DNA from: a virus
IMG/VR virus record: IMGVR_UViG_3300038457_000077
Location: 1 to 24,228 of that record
Reading direction: 5' to 3' (one strand)
DNA length: 24,228 bases
The notes under the pieces were generated by a model. The model made no database searches and was not told the origin of the DNA. It saw only the letters and a list, made by a program, of their open reading frames with translations. Positions 14,791 through 21,908 of the stretch are shown in pieces (the stretch's first letter is position 1; every line of letters starts with the position of its first letter). Both the position numbers and the translations under genes were made by a program.

Positions 14791-15131
14791 AATACCGACA
14801 GGGCCATGATGCTCCCGAACGCGTCAAGATCAAGCCGAACGTGAAACCCGGCACACTGCCGCCATCGCGCATTCCAATTTATGCAGGCACCGTTCGCAAG
14901 GGCCATGTCGGCTATCTCGCAAGCGAAGCACTTGTCGCCGGTCACTTCGGCGTGCGCAACCCTAAACTGGTCAAGATTGACGGGAAGCCCGCATGGCGGG
15001 GCGAGTCCGGCGCGTTCAATCAACGTCGCGCGGCAATCAAATTGCAGCAACAGCGCACCATAGCCAAAGGCTCTGTCACGAAGTCCCCAACGAAACCGGC
15101 TCTTGCAAGACGCCCTGAGCGCGGCGGTTGA
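14787..15131 (+). CDS. Basic protein of unknown function, 114 aa
   Basis: ATGA overlap with the preceding stop. The protein is basic throughout (KIKPNVKPGTLPPSRIPIYA, later KLVKIDGKPAWRGESGAFNQ) with a Lys/Arg/Gln-rich C-terminus (RRAAIKLQQQRTIAKG). The core GHVGYLASEALVAGHFGVRN looks folded. No recognised domain; charge suggests DNA or RNA contact. Confidence 0.7.
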   Translation: MKYRQGHDAPERVKIKPNVKPGTLPPSRIPIYAGTVRKGHVGYLASEALVAGHFGVRNPKLVKIDGKPAWRGESGAFNQRRAAIKLQQQRTIAKGSVTKSPTKPALARRPERGG

Positions 15132-15148
15132 CATAAAGGGGAAAACCA

Positions 15149-15337
15149 ATGAGCGACAAATTGAAAACACACCCGGGCATCGGCCACGCGCATCCGCTCG
15201 CCGAAGCCGCAACTAATATTGCCGGTCAGATCGACCATACCAACGTCAAGGTCAATCTCGGCAAGCCGCCGCTTCCGAAAAAGGCTTTCACTACCGCGCC
15301 TGGACACCCGGAACGCCTATTTGATTTCTCCGCTTAA
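15149..15337 (+). CDS. Small protein of unknown function, 62 aa
   Basis: AAGGGG 8 nt before the ATG. The sequence MSDKLKTHPGIGHAHPLAEA has a histidine-rich start, and the rest is polar with a KPPLPKKAF turn. No domain recognised. It is the last gene with the lower G+C and codon use of the left half; the next gene begins the G+C-rich structural module. Confidence 0.65.
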   Translation: MSDKLKTHPGIGHAHPLAEAATNIAGQIDHTNVKVNLGKPPLPKKAFTTAPGHPERLFDFSA

Positions 15338-15355
15338 ATACCAAATAGTGCACCG

Positions 15356-15928
15356 ATGTCAGGCAAGCCAGGAACGACGGGGGGGCCACGTCCGGGTTCG
15401 GGACGCCCGCCGGGAGCTAAGAACCGGGCGACGCTCGAACGCGAAGCCGAAGCCGCGCGCGCGATGGCAGCTGCGGCGGCGCTCGAAGACCCGAAGGTTC
15501 AAGAGGCCATCGCCGCCGTCTCTGACCCAGAGATTGTCGCGCAGGCTCAGGCCGCTGGGCGCCGAACCGGCAAGTCGATCCTGGACGACTTCGCGAACGT
15601 ATTTGCCGAGATTGCCGCGTATTACCAGCCGCGCCCGGACGGCACGAACGCGAACGCCGACGAGAAGAAGTTTCTGGCCTATTCCGGGATGGCGATTATC
15701 GCGGCCGACAAGGTTTCGCAGTATCAAACACCGAAGCTTTCGGCGGTCATGGTCGGGATGGCGCAAGTCCGGACTATCCAGGTCGACGGCGGGCTGCCTA
15801 GCCCGGTCCGCCCGTCCCCGCCGATGATCGAAGCCAAGCCCGACCCGCAAGCCCAGGGCGCGCCCGAGAAGCCCGCCGCGGGGGGTCCGGCGCCAGTTCC
15901 CGTGCCGTTCTCCGAGGCGGCGGAATGA
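15356..15928 (+). CDS. Probable terminase small subunit, 190 aa
   Basis: The gene lies directly before the large terminase and overlaps it by 4 nt (ATGA), the standard place for the small subunit, which recognises phage DNA for packaging. The N-terminus KPGTTGGPRPGSGRPPGAKN is a glycine/arginine/proline-rich leader common in small terminases and related phage DNA-binding proteins. A long helical region follows (ATLEREAEAARAMAAAAALE), then GKSILDDFANVFAEIAAYYQ and a proline-rich tail after residue 145. No obvious helix-turn-helix was found, so the call rests on position and leader. Confidence 0.65.
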   Translation: MSGKPGTTGGPRPGSGRPPGAKNRATLEREAEAARAMAAAAALEDPKVQEAIAAVSDPEIVAQAQAAGRRTGKSILDDFANVFAEIAAYYQPRPDGTNANADEKKFLAYSGMAIIAADKVSQYQTPKLSAVMVGMAQVRTIQVDGGLPSPVRPSPPMIEAKPDPQAQGAPEKPAAGGPAPVPVPFSEAAE

Positions 15929-17308
15929 ACGCCGAGTTCGCGTCTCCCGTCGACGACCAGGGCGTCCTGCGGATCAGGCTCCCGACGCTCCACCCGGACC
16001 AGGTCAACGCGTTCTGGGCGGCCCAGGACCGCCGGTTCTTCGCGCTCCGCTGCGGGCGGCGCTGGGGCAAGACCGACTTCGACATAACGCTCGGCTGCGA
16101 CGAAGCGATCAAGGGCGGCGAGGTCGGATGGTTCGCGCCCGAGAACAAGCGCCTGATCGAGGCCTACAACCAGATCGTCGAGCTGCTAGAACCGGTCAAG
16201 AAGTCGTCGTCGAAGACGGAAGGCATCATCCGGACGATCACCGGGGGCCGAATAGACTTCTGGTCGCTCGAGGACGAGGACGCGGGGCGGTCGCGCAAGT
16301 ACCGCCTTGTGATCATCGACGAGGGGGCGTTCACGAAGCCGACGATGGTCGACACCTGGAACAAGGCGATCAAGCCGACGCTGCTCGACTACGGCGGGCG
16401 GGCCATCGTGTCGTCGAACACGAACGGGATCGACGCCGACAACTTCCTCTACCAGATATGCCACGACCCGCTGCTCGGCTTCAGCCTGCCCGGGGAGCGG
16501 CCCCCGTTCGGCTTCCACGCGCCGAGCTACAACAACCCGCACGTTCCGAAGCGCGACAAGTTCGAGTCCGAAGAAGACTACGCGGTCCGGCGCGCGGCCG
16601 ACTACGCGAAGCTGATCGCCGACACGCCGCCGCTGGTCTACCAGCAGGAATACCTCGCCGAGTTCGTCGACTGGTCGGGGGCGTCGTTCTTCACCCGGGA
16701 TAGCTTGCTCGTGAACGGCCAGCCGGTCGAGTTCCCGGTTCGCTGCGAAGCGGTGTTCGCGGTCATCGACAGCGCGACCAAGACCGGGACGAAGAACGAC
16801 GGGACCGGCGTCGTCTATTACGCGATGACGAGGGACGTCGTCAGGCCGCTCACGATCCTCGACTGGGACCTCCAGCAGATCGAGGGCGACCTGCTGATTA
16901 CCTGGCTGCCGACGGTGTTCCAGAACCTCGAACACCTGGCGAAGGCCTGCCGCGCGCGCATGGGCTCGGTCGGCGCGCTGATCGAGGACAAGGCGTCCGG
17001 GATGATCCTGCTCCAACAGGCGATGCGGCGCGGTATGAAGGCGAGCGCGATCGACAGCAAGCTCACCAGCGTTGGCAAGGACGAGCGGGCGATTTCGGTT
17101 TCAGGCTACGTCTACCAGGGCAAGGTCAAGATCGCCCGGCTTGCCTACGAGAAGGTGAGCACTTACAAATCTACGTCCAGAAACCACCTTTTAGGGGAAG
17201 TCGTCGGCTTCCGGATCGGCGACAAATCGCCGGGCCGGCCCGACGACTTACTTTGACTGCTTCACTTATGGTATCGCTATAGCCCTGGGAAACAGCGAAG
17301 GCTTCTGA
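15925..17308 (+). CDS. terL: Terminase large subunit, probable +1 frameshift near the C-terminus
   Basis: ATP-driven packaging motor and nuclease that fills and cuts concatemeric DNA. Walker A is GRRWGKT (44-50), Walker B LVIIDEGAF (from 128), and the nuclease domain starts with VFAVIDSATKTGTK (D282) and LIEDKASGM. The open frame ends after residue 443 at ...GRPDDLL-TGA (17254-17256). Shifting +1 at CTT-TGA-C gives 17 more residues (DCFTYGIAIALGNSEGF), restoring the DDxxD ending expected of TerL nucleases, and stops at TGA 17306-17308, which overlaps the next ATG. CTTTGAC is the release factor 2 frameshift heptamer, although no Shine-Dalgarno-like stimulator is evident. The frame may instead be broken. 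Base composition drops in the last 100 bp. Confidence 0.9.
17251..17257 (+). promoter_or_regulatory. Candidate +1 frameshift site CTTTGAC in terL
   Basis: The zero-frame codons are TTA CTT TGA C. Slippage of the leucine tRNA from CTT to TTT moves the ribosome to GAC and continues terL for 17 residues. The heptamer equals that of bacterial prfB. The AGGGGG that stimulates prfB is not present in the preceding 15 nt. Confidence 0.5.
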
Positions 17309-17982
17309 TGCGAGCCGATTATTACGTCTACGTCCTTTTCCGCCCCGACGGGTCGCCCTGCTACGTCGGGAAGGGCAGCGGGCAGCGATGGCTTCATCAC
17401 GAACGGAAGGGAAAGTGTTCGAACCACCGTCTTGCGGCGATCATCCGACGCGCTGGCGGCGAGCTGCCGAAGGTTAAGGTTCGGGAAGGGCTCACGAGCG
17501 CGGAGGCCTGCAAGGTCGAGGTCGCATTCATAGGCGCTATAGGTCGAGGTCGCGACGGACCCCTGGTCAACATGACGAACGGCGGGGAAGGTCTCGGCGG
17601 GATTCCGATGGCGGAAGATATAAAACGCAAAATCGCTAAATCGAACAGCGGTCGAAAGTTCACCGCTGAGCATCGGGAAAACATCAGCAGGGGGCGCAAA
17701 GAGATGTTCGCTAAACGGCGCGCGGCTGGTATACCGACCAAACTGTCGCCCGAGCATCGGGCAGCCATTGGTCGCGGGAACGTAGGTAAGACGATGTCGG
17801 TCGAATCGCGAACGAAGATGAGCGCGGCCAAGAAGGGGCGACCGTGCGGCCAAATCCAGCGCCAGCGGCTTGCCGAATACTCGCGAAATAAAACCCCAGC
17901 GCACCGTGCGAAACTTTCGGCTATGTGTCATGCTCGCAACACCGGCGTGGCGATCGCGCTGGGCAACGCAGAGGGGTTTTGA
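17270..17982 (+). repeat. Duplicated terL tail flanking the homing endonuclease
   Basis: Two 39-nt segments, 17270-17308 and 17944-17982, encode GIAIALGNSEGF-stop and GVAIALGNAEGF-stop. Ten of 12 residues match, yet only the Leu, Asn and stop codons are identical; nearly every other codon differs. The first belongs to the shifted terL frame, the second is fused to the end of the endonuclease. They look like homologous terL ends from two lineages, not a recent direct duplication. Confidence 0.8.
17308..17982 (+). CDS. GIY-YIG homing endonuclease inserted at the 3' end of terL
   Basis: A 224-residue free-standing homing endonuclease. The catalytic GIY-YIG module spans about 5-90: YYVYVL, then CYVGKG (18-23), R27 and E71 of the AEACKVEVAF segment. 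Three NUMOD3-like DNA-binding repeats follow, each with an [E/A]HR..[LI]S or similar core: FTAEHRENISRGRKEMF, LSPEHRAAIGRGN with MSVESRTKMSAAKKGRP, and KTPAHRAKLSAM. The last 12 residues (GVAIALGNAEGF) match a terminase tail, not an endonuclease, so the gene appears fused to leftover terL sequence. The ATG overlaps the shifted terL TGA (TGATG) with GAAGG upstream. Such genes spread by cutting endonuclease-free alleles. Confidence 0.9.
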   Translation: MRADYYVYVLFRPDGSPCYVGKGSGQRWLHHERKGKCSNHRLAAIIRRAGGELPKVKVREGLTSAEACKVEVAFIGAIGRGRDGPLVNMTNGGEGLGGIPMAEDIKRKIAKSNSGRKFTAEHRENISRGRKEMFAKRRAAGIPTKLSPEHRAAIGRGNVGKTMSVESRTKMSAAKKGRPCGQIQRQRLAEYSRNKTPAHRAKLSAMCHARNTGVAIALGNAEGF

Positions 17983-17984
17983 CC

Positions 17985-18353
17985 ATGTCGAACAACGGAA
18001 ACGGGGTGAACCTCGACGCGCCGCCGGACAACGCGCCGTCGCAGCCGATCTCGCCGGAAGCCGCGACGAGCGCCATCGAGCAGCAGCTCGACCCCGTCGT
18101 GCGCCAGGTCGTCGGCACCGTGATCCGCGGCCTGCTGGTCTCGGCCCCCGGCGTCCCGCCCCACCTCCTGCTCAACAGCATCGCGCGGCAGACCGGTTCG
18201 CTGCTCGCGGGCGCGATAACGGCGGACCTCGCGACCGTCCTGAGCATGCGGAAGGGGTTCAAGGACGCGTTCGGGAACGGGGTGGCGCGGGAGAAGGTCA
18301 CGCAGCCGCCCATCCCGAATGGGCCATCGATGACGGTCGTCCGCAAAGGCTGA
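17985..18353 (+). CDS. Protein of unknown function between terL and portal, 122 aa
   Basis: ATG at 17985, 2 bp after the endonuclease stop; the binding site (AGAGGGG) lies within the old terL tail, consistent with terL having been the direct upstream neighbour before the insertion. The N-terminus is polar and proline-rich (SNNGNGVNLDAPPDNAPSQP), the middle helical and moderately hydrophobic (VVRQVVGTVIRGLLVSAPGV, then GSLLAGAITADLATVLSM). No recognised domain. Confidence 0.75.
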   Translation: MSNNGNGVNLDAPPDNAPSQPISPEAATSAIEQQLDPVVRQVVGTVIRGLLVSAPGVPPHLLLNSIARQTGSLLAGAITADLATVLSMRKGFKDAFGNGVAREKVTQPPIPNGPSMTVVRKG

Positions 18354-18356
18354 CTG

Positions 18357-18515
18357 ATGCCGCGCGACGTCCGGGAAACCATCGACTTCCTGCGGCGCGA
18401 AGCCCACGTTGCCGGAAAGCCGGAACTCGCTAGGATGTTCACCGCGTCGCTGCTCCGCATCGACGAAGAGGCCGAAGCCGCCAGGCGCCCGCCGAAGAAG
18501 GACGAGAAGGCATGA
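18357..18515 (+). CDS. 52-residue charged small protein
   Basis: Starts 3 bp after the preceding stop and ends in an ATGA overlap with the portal gene, which fits a coupled operon gene. The sequence MPRDVRETIDFLRREAHVAG continues KPELARMFTASLLRIDEEAE with a basic tail (AARRPPKKDEKA); it is likely one helical hairpin. It is below typical ORF cut-offs. Codon use matches its neighbours. Function unknown. Confidence 0.7.
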   Translation: MPRDVRETIDFLRREAHVAGKPELARMFTASLLRIDEEAEAARRPPKKDEKA

Positions 18516-20086
18516 GCGTCGCCGGCGTCAACATCAACGGGTCGCTCCTCGGCAGCTCGCTCCAGGAGATGCTCGTCGCCCAGGAGATCCAGCCGGGCGA
18601 CCAGCCGTCCTACCAGCTCTGCAAAACGATCTACATGTACCACCCTCTCGGCTCGAAGATGGCCGAGTCGCCCATCGCGATGGCGCAGAGCCAGAAGCGA
18701 AACATCAGCGTCCCGAACTCGCCAGAAGACCGCGTGCGCGCCGCGTTCACGGAGCAGCACGAGAAAGACGGCATCGACGACCGAATCATGAACGTGATGG
18801 CGCTGTCCCGGGTCTACGGCATCGCGTCGATCGCCGCGCTCGCCGCCGGCGTCTCCCCGAACGTCCCGCTCGATTCGAAGAAGCTCTGGGAGTACGACCT
18901 CGCCTGGAACGTGCTCGACCCGCTCAACACCGCCGGGTCGCTGGTTCTAAGCCAGGACGCGAACGCGCTCGACTTCCAGAAGGTGACCGCGATTTCGGTC
19001 AGCGGCGTTCCCTACCATCGGTCCCGCACCATCACGGTCATGAACGAGCGGCCGATCTACATCGGCTACACGTCCTCGGCGTTCGGCTACGTGGGGCGGT
19101 CGGTCTACCAGCGCGCGCTGTTCCCGCTCAAATCGTTCGTCCAGACGATGGTGACCGACGACATGGTGTCGCGGAAAGCGGGCGTCCTGATCGCCAAGCT
19201 CAAGCAGCCCGGGTCGATCATTGACAACCTGATGCAGACGATGGCGGGCATCAAGCGGGCGCTTCTTCGGGAGGCGGCGACGAACAACGTGATCTCGGTC
19301 TCCACCGACGAAGACATCGAGACGCTCAACATGCAGAACCTCGACGGCGCCTACAGCCTGGCGCGGAAGAACATCCTGGAGAACATCGCGGTCGCGGCCG
19401 ACATGCCGGCGAAGCTGCTCAACAGCGAGACGTTCGCGGAGGGGTTCGGCGAGGGCACCGAGGACGCGAAGAACGTCGCGCGGTTCGTCGACCGAATCCG
19501 GGAGCAGATGGACCCGCTCTACCGGTTCTTCGACCGCTTCACGATGCACCGCGCCTGGAACCCGGAGTTCTACAAGATCATCCAGGCCGAGTTCTCAGAA
19601 TACAAAGGGGTGCCCTACGAGCGGGCGTTCTTCCAGTGGCAGAACTCGTTCGCCACCGAGTGGCCGTCGCTCCTGACCGAGCCGCCGTCGGAGAAGATCA
19701 AAGTCGACGACGTCAAGCTAAAGGCGATCATCGCGATGCTCGAAGTGCTGATGCCCGCGCTCGACCCGGACAACAAGGCGGCGGTCATCGCGTGGGCGCA
19801 GGACAACTTCAACGAGCTCAAGCTTCTGTTCCAGAACCCGCTGCTGCTCGACTTCGACGCGCTCGAAGCCTACGTCCCGCCGGCGCCGCCCGCTTCGCTG
19901 GAGGAGCCGAAGGAACCGAAGCCGTTCGCGGCCCAGGACGCGCAGCCGCGAATCAGCCGAGCGCGCCGGGCGATCGAGCGGCTCGACGCGGCCGAGAACG
20001 ATTTGTTCGCCACCGTGGCGGCCAGGGAATCGAGGGCCAAGTCGGCCATGAACGGGCGCGCGGGGATGAACGGGAGGGCGCAATGA
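18512..20086 (+). CDS. Phage portal protein, DUF1073 type
   Basis: 524 residues. The portal forms the dodecameric ring at the unique vertex through which DNA enters and leaves. Features typical of the DUF1073 portal family are KMAESPIAMAQSQKRNI-type N-terminal sequence, the SRVYGIASIAALAAGV strand-helix, FGYVGRSVYQRALFPLKSF, and the conserved AADMPAKLLNSETFAEGFGE block (near 310), followed by a long helix (FVDRIREQMDPLYRFFDRF). The C-terminal 60 residues are proline- and alanine-rich. It starts with an ATGA overlap, follows the terminase by three small genes and precedes the head morphogenesis gene, as expected. DUF1073 is sometimes named after the unrelated anti-CBASS protein Acb1; nothing here supports that activity. 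Confidence 0.88.
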   Translation: MSVAGVNINGSLLGSSLQEMLVAQEIQPGDQPSYQLCKTIYMYHPLGSKMAESPIAMAQSQKRNISVPNSPEDRVRAAFTEQHEKDGIDDRIMNVMALSRVYGIASIAALAAGVSPNVPLDSKKLWEYDLAWNVLDPLNTAGSLVLSQDANALDFQKVTAISVSGVPYHRSRTITVMNERPIYIGYTSSAFGYVGRSVYQRALFPLKSFVQTMVTDDMVSRKAGVLIAKLKQPGSIIDNLMQTMAGIKRALLREAATNNVISVSTDEDIETLNMQNLDGAYSLARKNILENIAVAADMPAKLLNSETFAEGFGEGTEDAKNVARFVDRIREQMDPLYRFFDRFTMHRAWNPEFYKIIQAEFSEYKGVPYERAFFQWQNSFATEWPSLLTEPPSEKIKVDDVKLKAIIAMLEVLMPALDPDNKAAVIAWAQDNFNELKLLFQNPLLLDFDALEAYVPPAPPASLEEPKEPKPFAAQDAQPRISRARRAIERLDAAENDLFATVAARESRAKSAMNGRAGMNGRAQ

Positions 20087-20253
20087 GCCATTATCCTGTG
20101 GATAAGACGGAACCGAGAGAAGCCGACGTCGTCAGCATCTTCGACTTCGAACCGCGCTGCCATCGGATAACGATCCGGCACGACGAGCTTGCCGACGTGA
20201 TCCCGATCACCATTTCCCGCATCGATCTTCCGTCGGACGTGACCGAGAGGTAG
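20083..20253 (+). CDS. 56-residue protein of unknown function
   Basis: Starts with an ATGA overlap on the portal stop and ends 4 bp before the next GTG. The sequence MSHYPVDKTEPREADVVSIF, then RCHRITIRHDELADVIPITI, has a beta-rich appearance. A longer open frame on the same strand (from 19636) is a shadow of the portal gene. No family recognised. Confidence 0.68.
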   Translation: MSHYPVDKTEPREADVVSIFDFEPRCHRITIRHDELADVIPITISRIDLPSDVTER

Positions 20254-20257
20254 CGCC

Positions 20258-21076
20258 GTGCCGACCGACGATTTCTATACGGTGCTGACCGCCGCGATAA
20301 CCGATCTGGCGGAGTTTGGATTCGACAGCATCGAGCGTGTTTCCAAGTGGACGGCGGCGCTGCGAGCGGCGGCCGAACGGTCGATGATCTCCCCGATAGC
20401 GCTGGAGCAGATGCTCCGCGACGGGCTGGCCTCGATCTACAAGAAGATGGTCGACGAAGGCGACATCGTTCGGTTCAACCCCGGTGTCGCGCGTTTCACG
20501 CTGGAGCAGGTCAAGCCCAAGCTGCGGGCCGAGCTGGAGCGGAGGATCTTCGCGTCCGCCGACCTGATCAAGCTCAACCGCAAGCAGTCGATCGACGACA
20601 CGATCCAGAGGTTTCAGGGTTGGGCGACGTCGGTCCCGCAGGGCGGTTCGGACGTGACCCGAAAGCAGGACACGAAGGACTCGGTCCGCAAGTCGCTCGC
20701 GTCGCTGCCGTTCGAGGAGCGGCGCGTGATCATCGACCAGGGCCACAAGCTGGTGTCCTCGCTCAACGACATCCTGGCGACGGACGGCGGGGCCATTGCG
20801 GCGGTCTGGCGCCACCACCACGTCACCTACCCACGCCCTGAGCACGTCAAGCGGGACGGCGATGTGTTCCTGATTCGGGGGAGTTGGGCGCACAAGCGCG
20901 GGTTCGTGAAGCCGGGAAAGCCGGGCTACACCGATCAGATCGAGAAGCCAGGAGAAAAAATCTTCTGCCGATGCACATACACGTATTATTTCGGACTTAG
21001 AGAATTGCCGCCGAACATGCTAACGAAGAAGGGCGCGGCCGACCTCGAACGGGTGCGCAAGGAGATCGCGGCGTGA
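20258..21076 (+). CDS. Phage head morphogenesis protein (Mu F-like minor head protein)
   Basis: 272 residues from a GTG at 20258. The N-terminal 150 residues are helical (AALRAAAERSMISPIALEQM onward); the C-terminal part has FLIRGSWAHKRGFVKPGKPG, then GEKIFCRCTYTYYFGL. In the Mu F/SPP1 gp7 group a C-R-C segment near the end, preceded by a glycine/proline-rich loop, is the hallmark, and the position directly after the portal matches. These proteins are minor head components carried with the portal during procapsid assembly. The CRC motif and context give the call. Confidence 0.75.
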   Translation: MPTDDFYTVLTAAITDLAEFGFDSIERVSKWTAALRAAAERSMISPIALEQMLRDGLASIYKKMVDEGDIVRFNPGVARFTLEQVKPKLRAELERRIFASADLIKLNRKQSIDDTIQRFQGWATSVPQGGSDVTRKQDTKDSVRKSLASLPFEERRVIIDQGHKLVSSLNDILATDGGAIAAVWRHHHVTYPRPEHVKRDGDVFLIRGSWAHKRGFVKPGKPGYTDQIEKPGEKIFCRCTYTYYFGLRELPPNMLTKKGAADLERVRKEIAA

Positions 21077-21366
21077 AAGAGCTACGCTTCAGCGACCGGG
21101 ACCTGCAGAGGCTCGTGGCGACGGGCCTCAAGGACGCGCTGCGCCGCGCGGGGTTCAAGATTGGGGAGAACGGCGACGGGCACGCGTGCGTTATGCTTCC
21201 GGTCAACATCGGGCTGACCGGGATTTCCCAGGTGACGCACTTCGAAGATGGTTCCTGGATGTTCGAGCAGGAAGAGTCCGAGCAGATTCACGACCGCATG
21301 GCCGACGCGGGGGTCGCGCACTTCGAGGCCATGCGCGCGGCCGCGATCAAAAACGCAGGAGGCTGA
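21073..21366 (+). CDS. Small protein, first of a tandem paralogous pair, 97 aa
   Basis: GTG at 21073 overlaps the previous TGA (GTGA). The sequence shares the layout of its downstream neighbour: FSDRDLQRLVATGLKDALRR, a turn, a beta strand pair ending THFEDGSWMFEQEE, and then an extra helical tail (HDRMADAGVAHFEAMRAAAI). The composition is G+C-rich like the head genes. Function unknown. Confidence 0.72.
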   Translation: MKELRFSDRDLQRLVATGLKDALRRAGFKIGENGDGHACVMLPVNIGLTGISQVTHFEDGSWMFEQEESEQIHDRMADAGVAHFEAMRAAAIKNAGG

Positions 21367-21367
21367 C

Positions 21368-21589
21368 ATGCCCGTAGTTAAAAACCATACTATCGACGGG
21401 GCGACATTCCAGAGATTAGTCGGTGGAGCTTTGCGCCAAGAAATTCTTAATGCTGGATTTGAACAAGTATCGTCTGGATCAGAGAAACAGCTTGTCGTAA
21501 TAATCGATGTACCGTTTCACAACTTAACGATGATAAAAAATAAAGACGGTTCAATTACATTCAAAACGGAATCGACTGATGCCGCTTGA
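21368..21589 (+). CDS. Second, diverged paralogue, 73 aa
   Basis: ATG at 21368, 1 bp after the previous stop. [19 protein letters not shown] aligns with LQRLVATGLKDALRRAGFK of the upstream protein, and [14 protein letters not shown] with THFEDGSWMFEQEES. The helical tail of the first copy is absent. The gene is far richer in A+T than its neighbours, so it probably arrived from another phage rather than arising by local duplication. The stop overlaps the next gene by 11 nt. Confidence 0.75.
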   Translation: MPVVKNHTIDGATFQRLVGGALRQEILNAGFEQVSSGSEKQLVVIIDVPFHNLTMIKNKDGSITFKTESTDAA

Positions 21590-21908
21590 AGGAGGGTCGA
21601 GCCGCGCAGCCATCTCCGCGAACATCGCGACGGAACGCAATGCTGGAAAGCCAGAGAAACAATCGGTCGCGATCGCGTATTCGAAGGCGCGCGGGGACGC
21701 CGCCGTCGCGTCGCTTGATCCTGTTCGCCTTGACGCGATCTGTGCCGGCATGACAAAGCTGCAGGGGCGTTTCGACGCTTACTGCGCGCGGCAGGATTCG
21801 AACACTTCGAACCCGCTGACCACCGCGACGAGGGTCGCCGCGCAGCAGGTGTCCGGGAAAGACGTTCCACTTATGGAATACGCGCTGTCGCGGAAACCGC
21901 CCGGATGA
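21579..21908 (+). CDS. Conserved-type phage protein, 109 aa
   Basis: ATG at 21579 inside the end of the previous gene. The N-terminus [20 protein letters not shown], then [20 protein letters not shown], is a pattern common in phages next to head genes, where MPL..GSS...IS.NI......G.P..QAVAIA...AR recurs. I know of no function. The C-terminal part ([20 protein letters not shown]) is not recognised. The gene ends in an ATGA overlap with the Nudix fusion gene. Confidence 0.75.
   Translation: MPLEGGSSRAAISANIATERNAGKPEKQSVAIAYSKARGDAAVASLDPVRLDAICAGMTKLQGRFDAYCARQDSNTSNPLTTATRVAAQQVSGKDVPLMEYALSRKPPG

Noticed and set aside
17250-17944. Group I intron in terL containing the endonuclease gene
   Set aside because: The sequence right after the terL stop encodes a terminase-like tail in the +1 frame up to the endonuclease ATG, which an intron model does not explain, and I saw no intron core elements.
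18512-20086. Anti-CBASS (Acb1) activity for the DUF1073 protein
   Set aside because: The name of the family overlaps with Acb1 in some databases, but length, portal-like blocks and gene order indicate a portal protein and no phosphodiesterase motif pair was seen.
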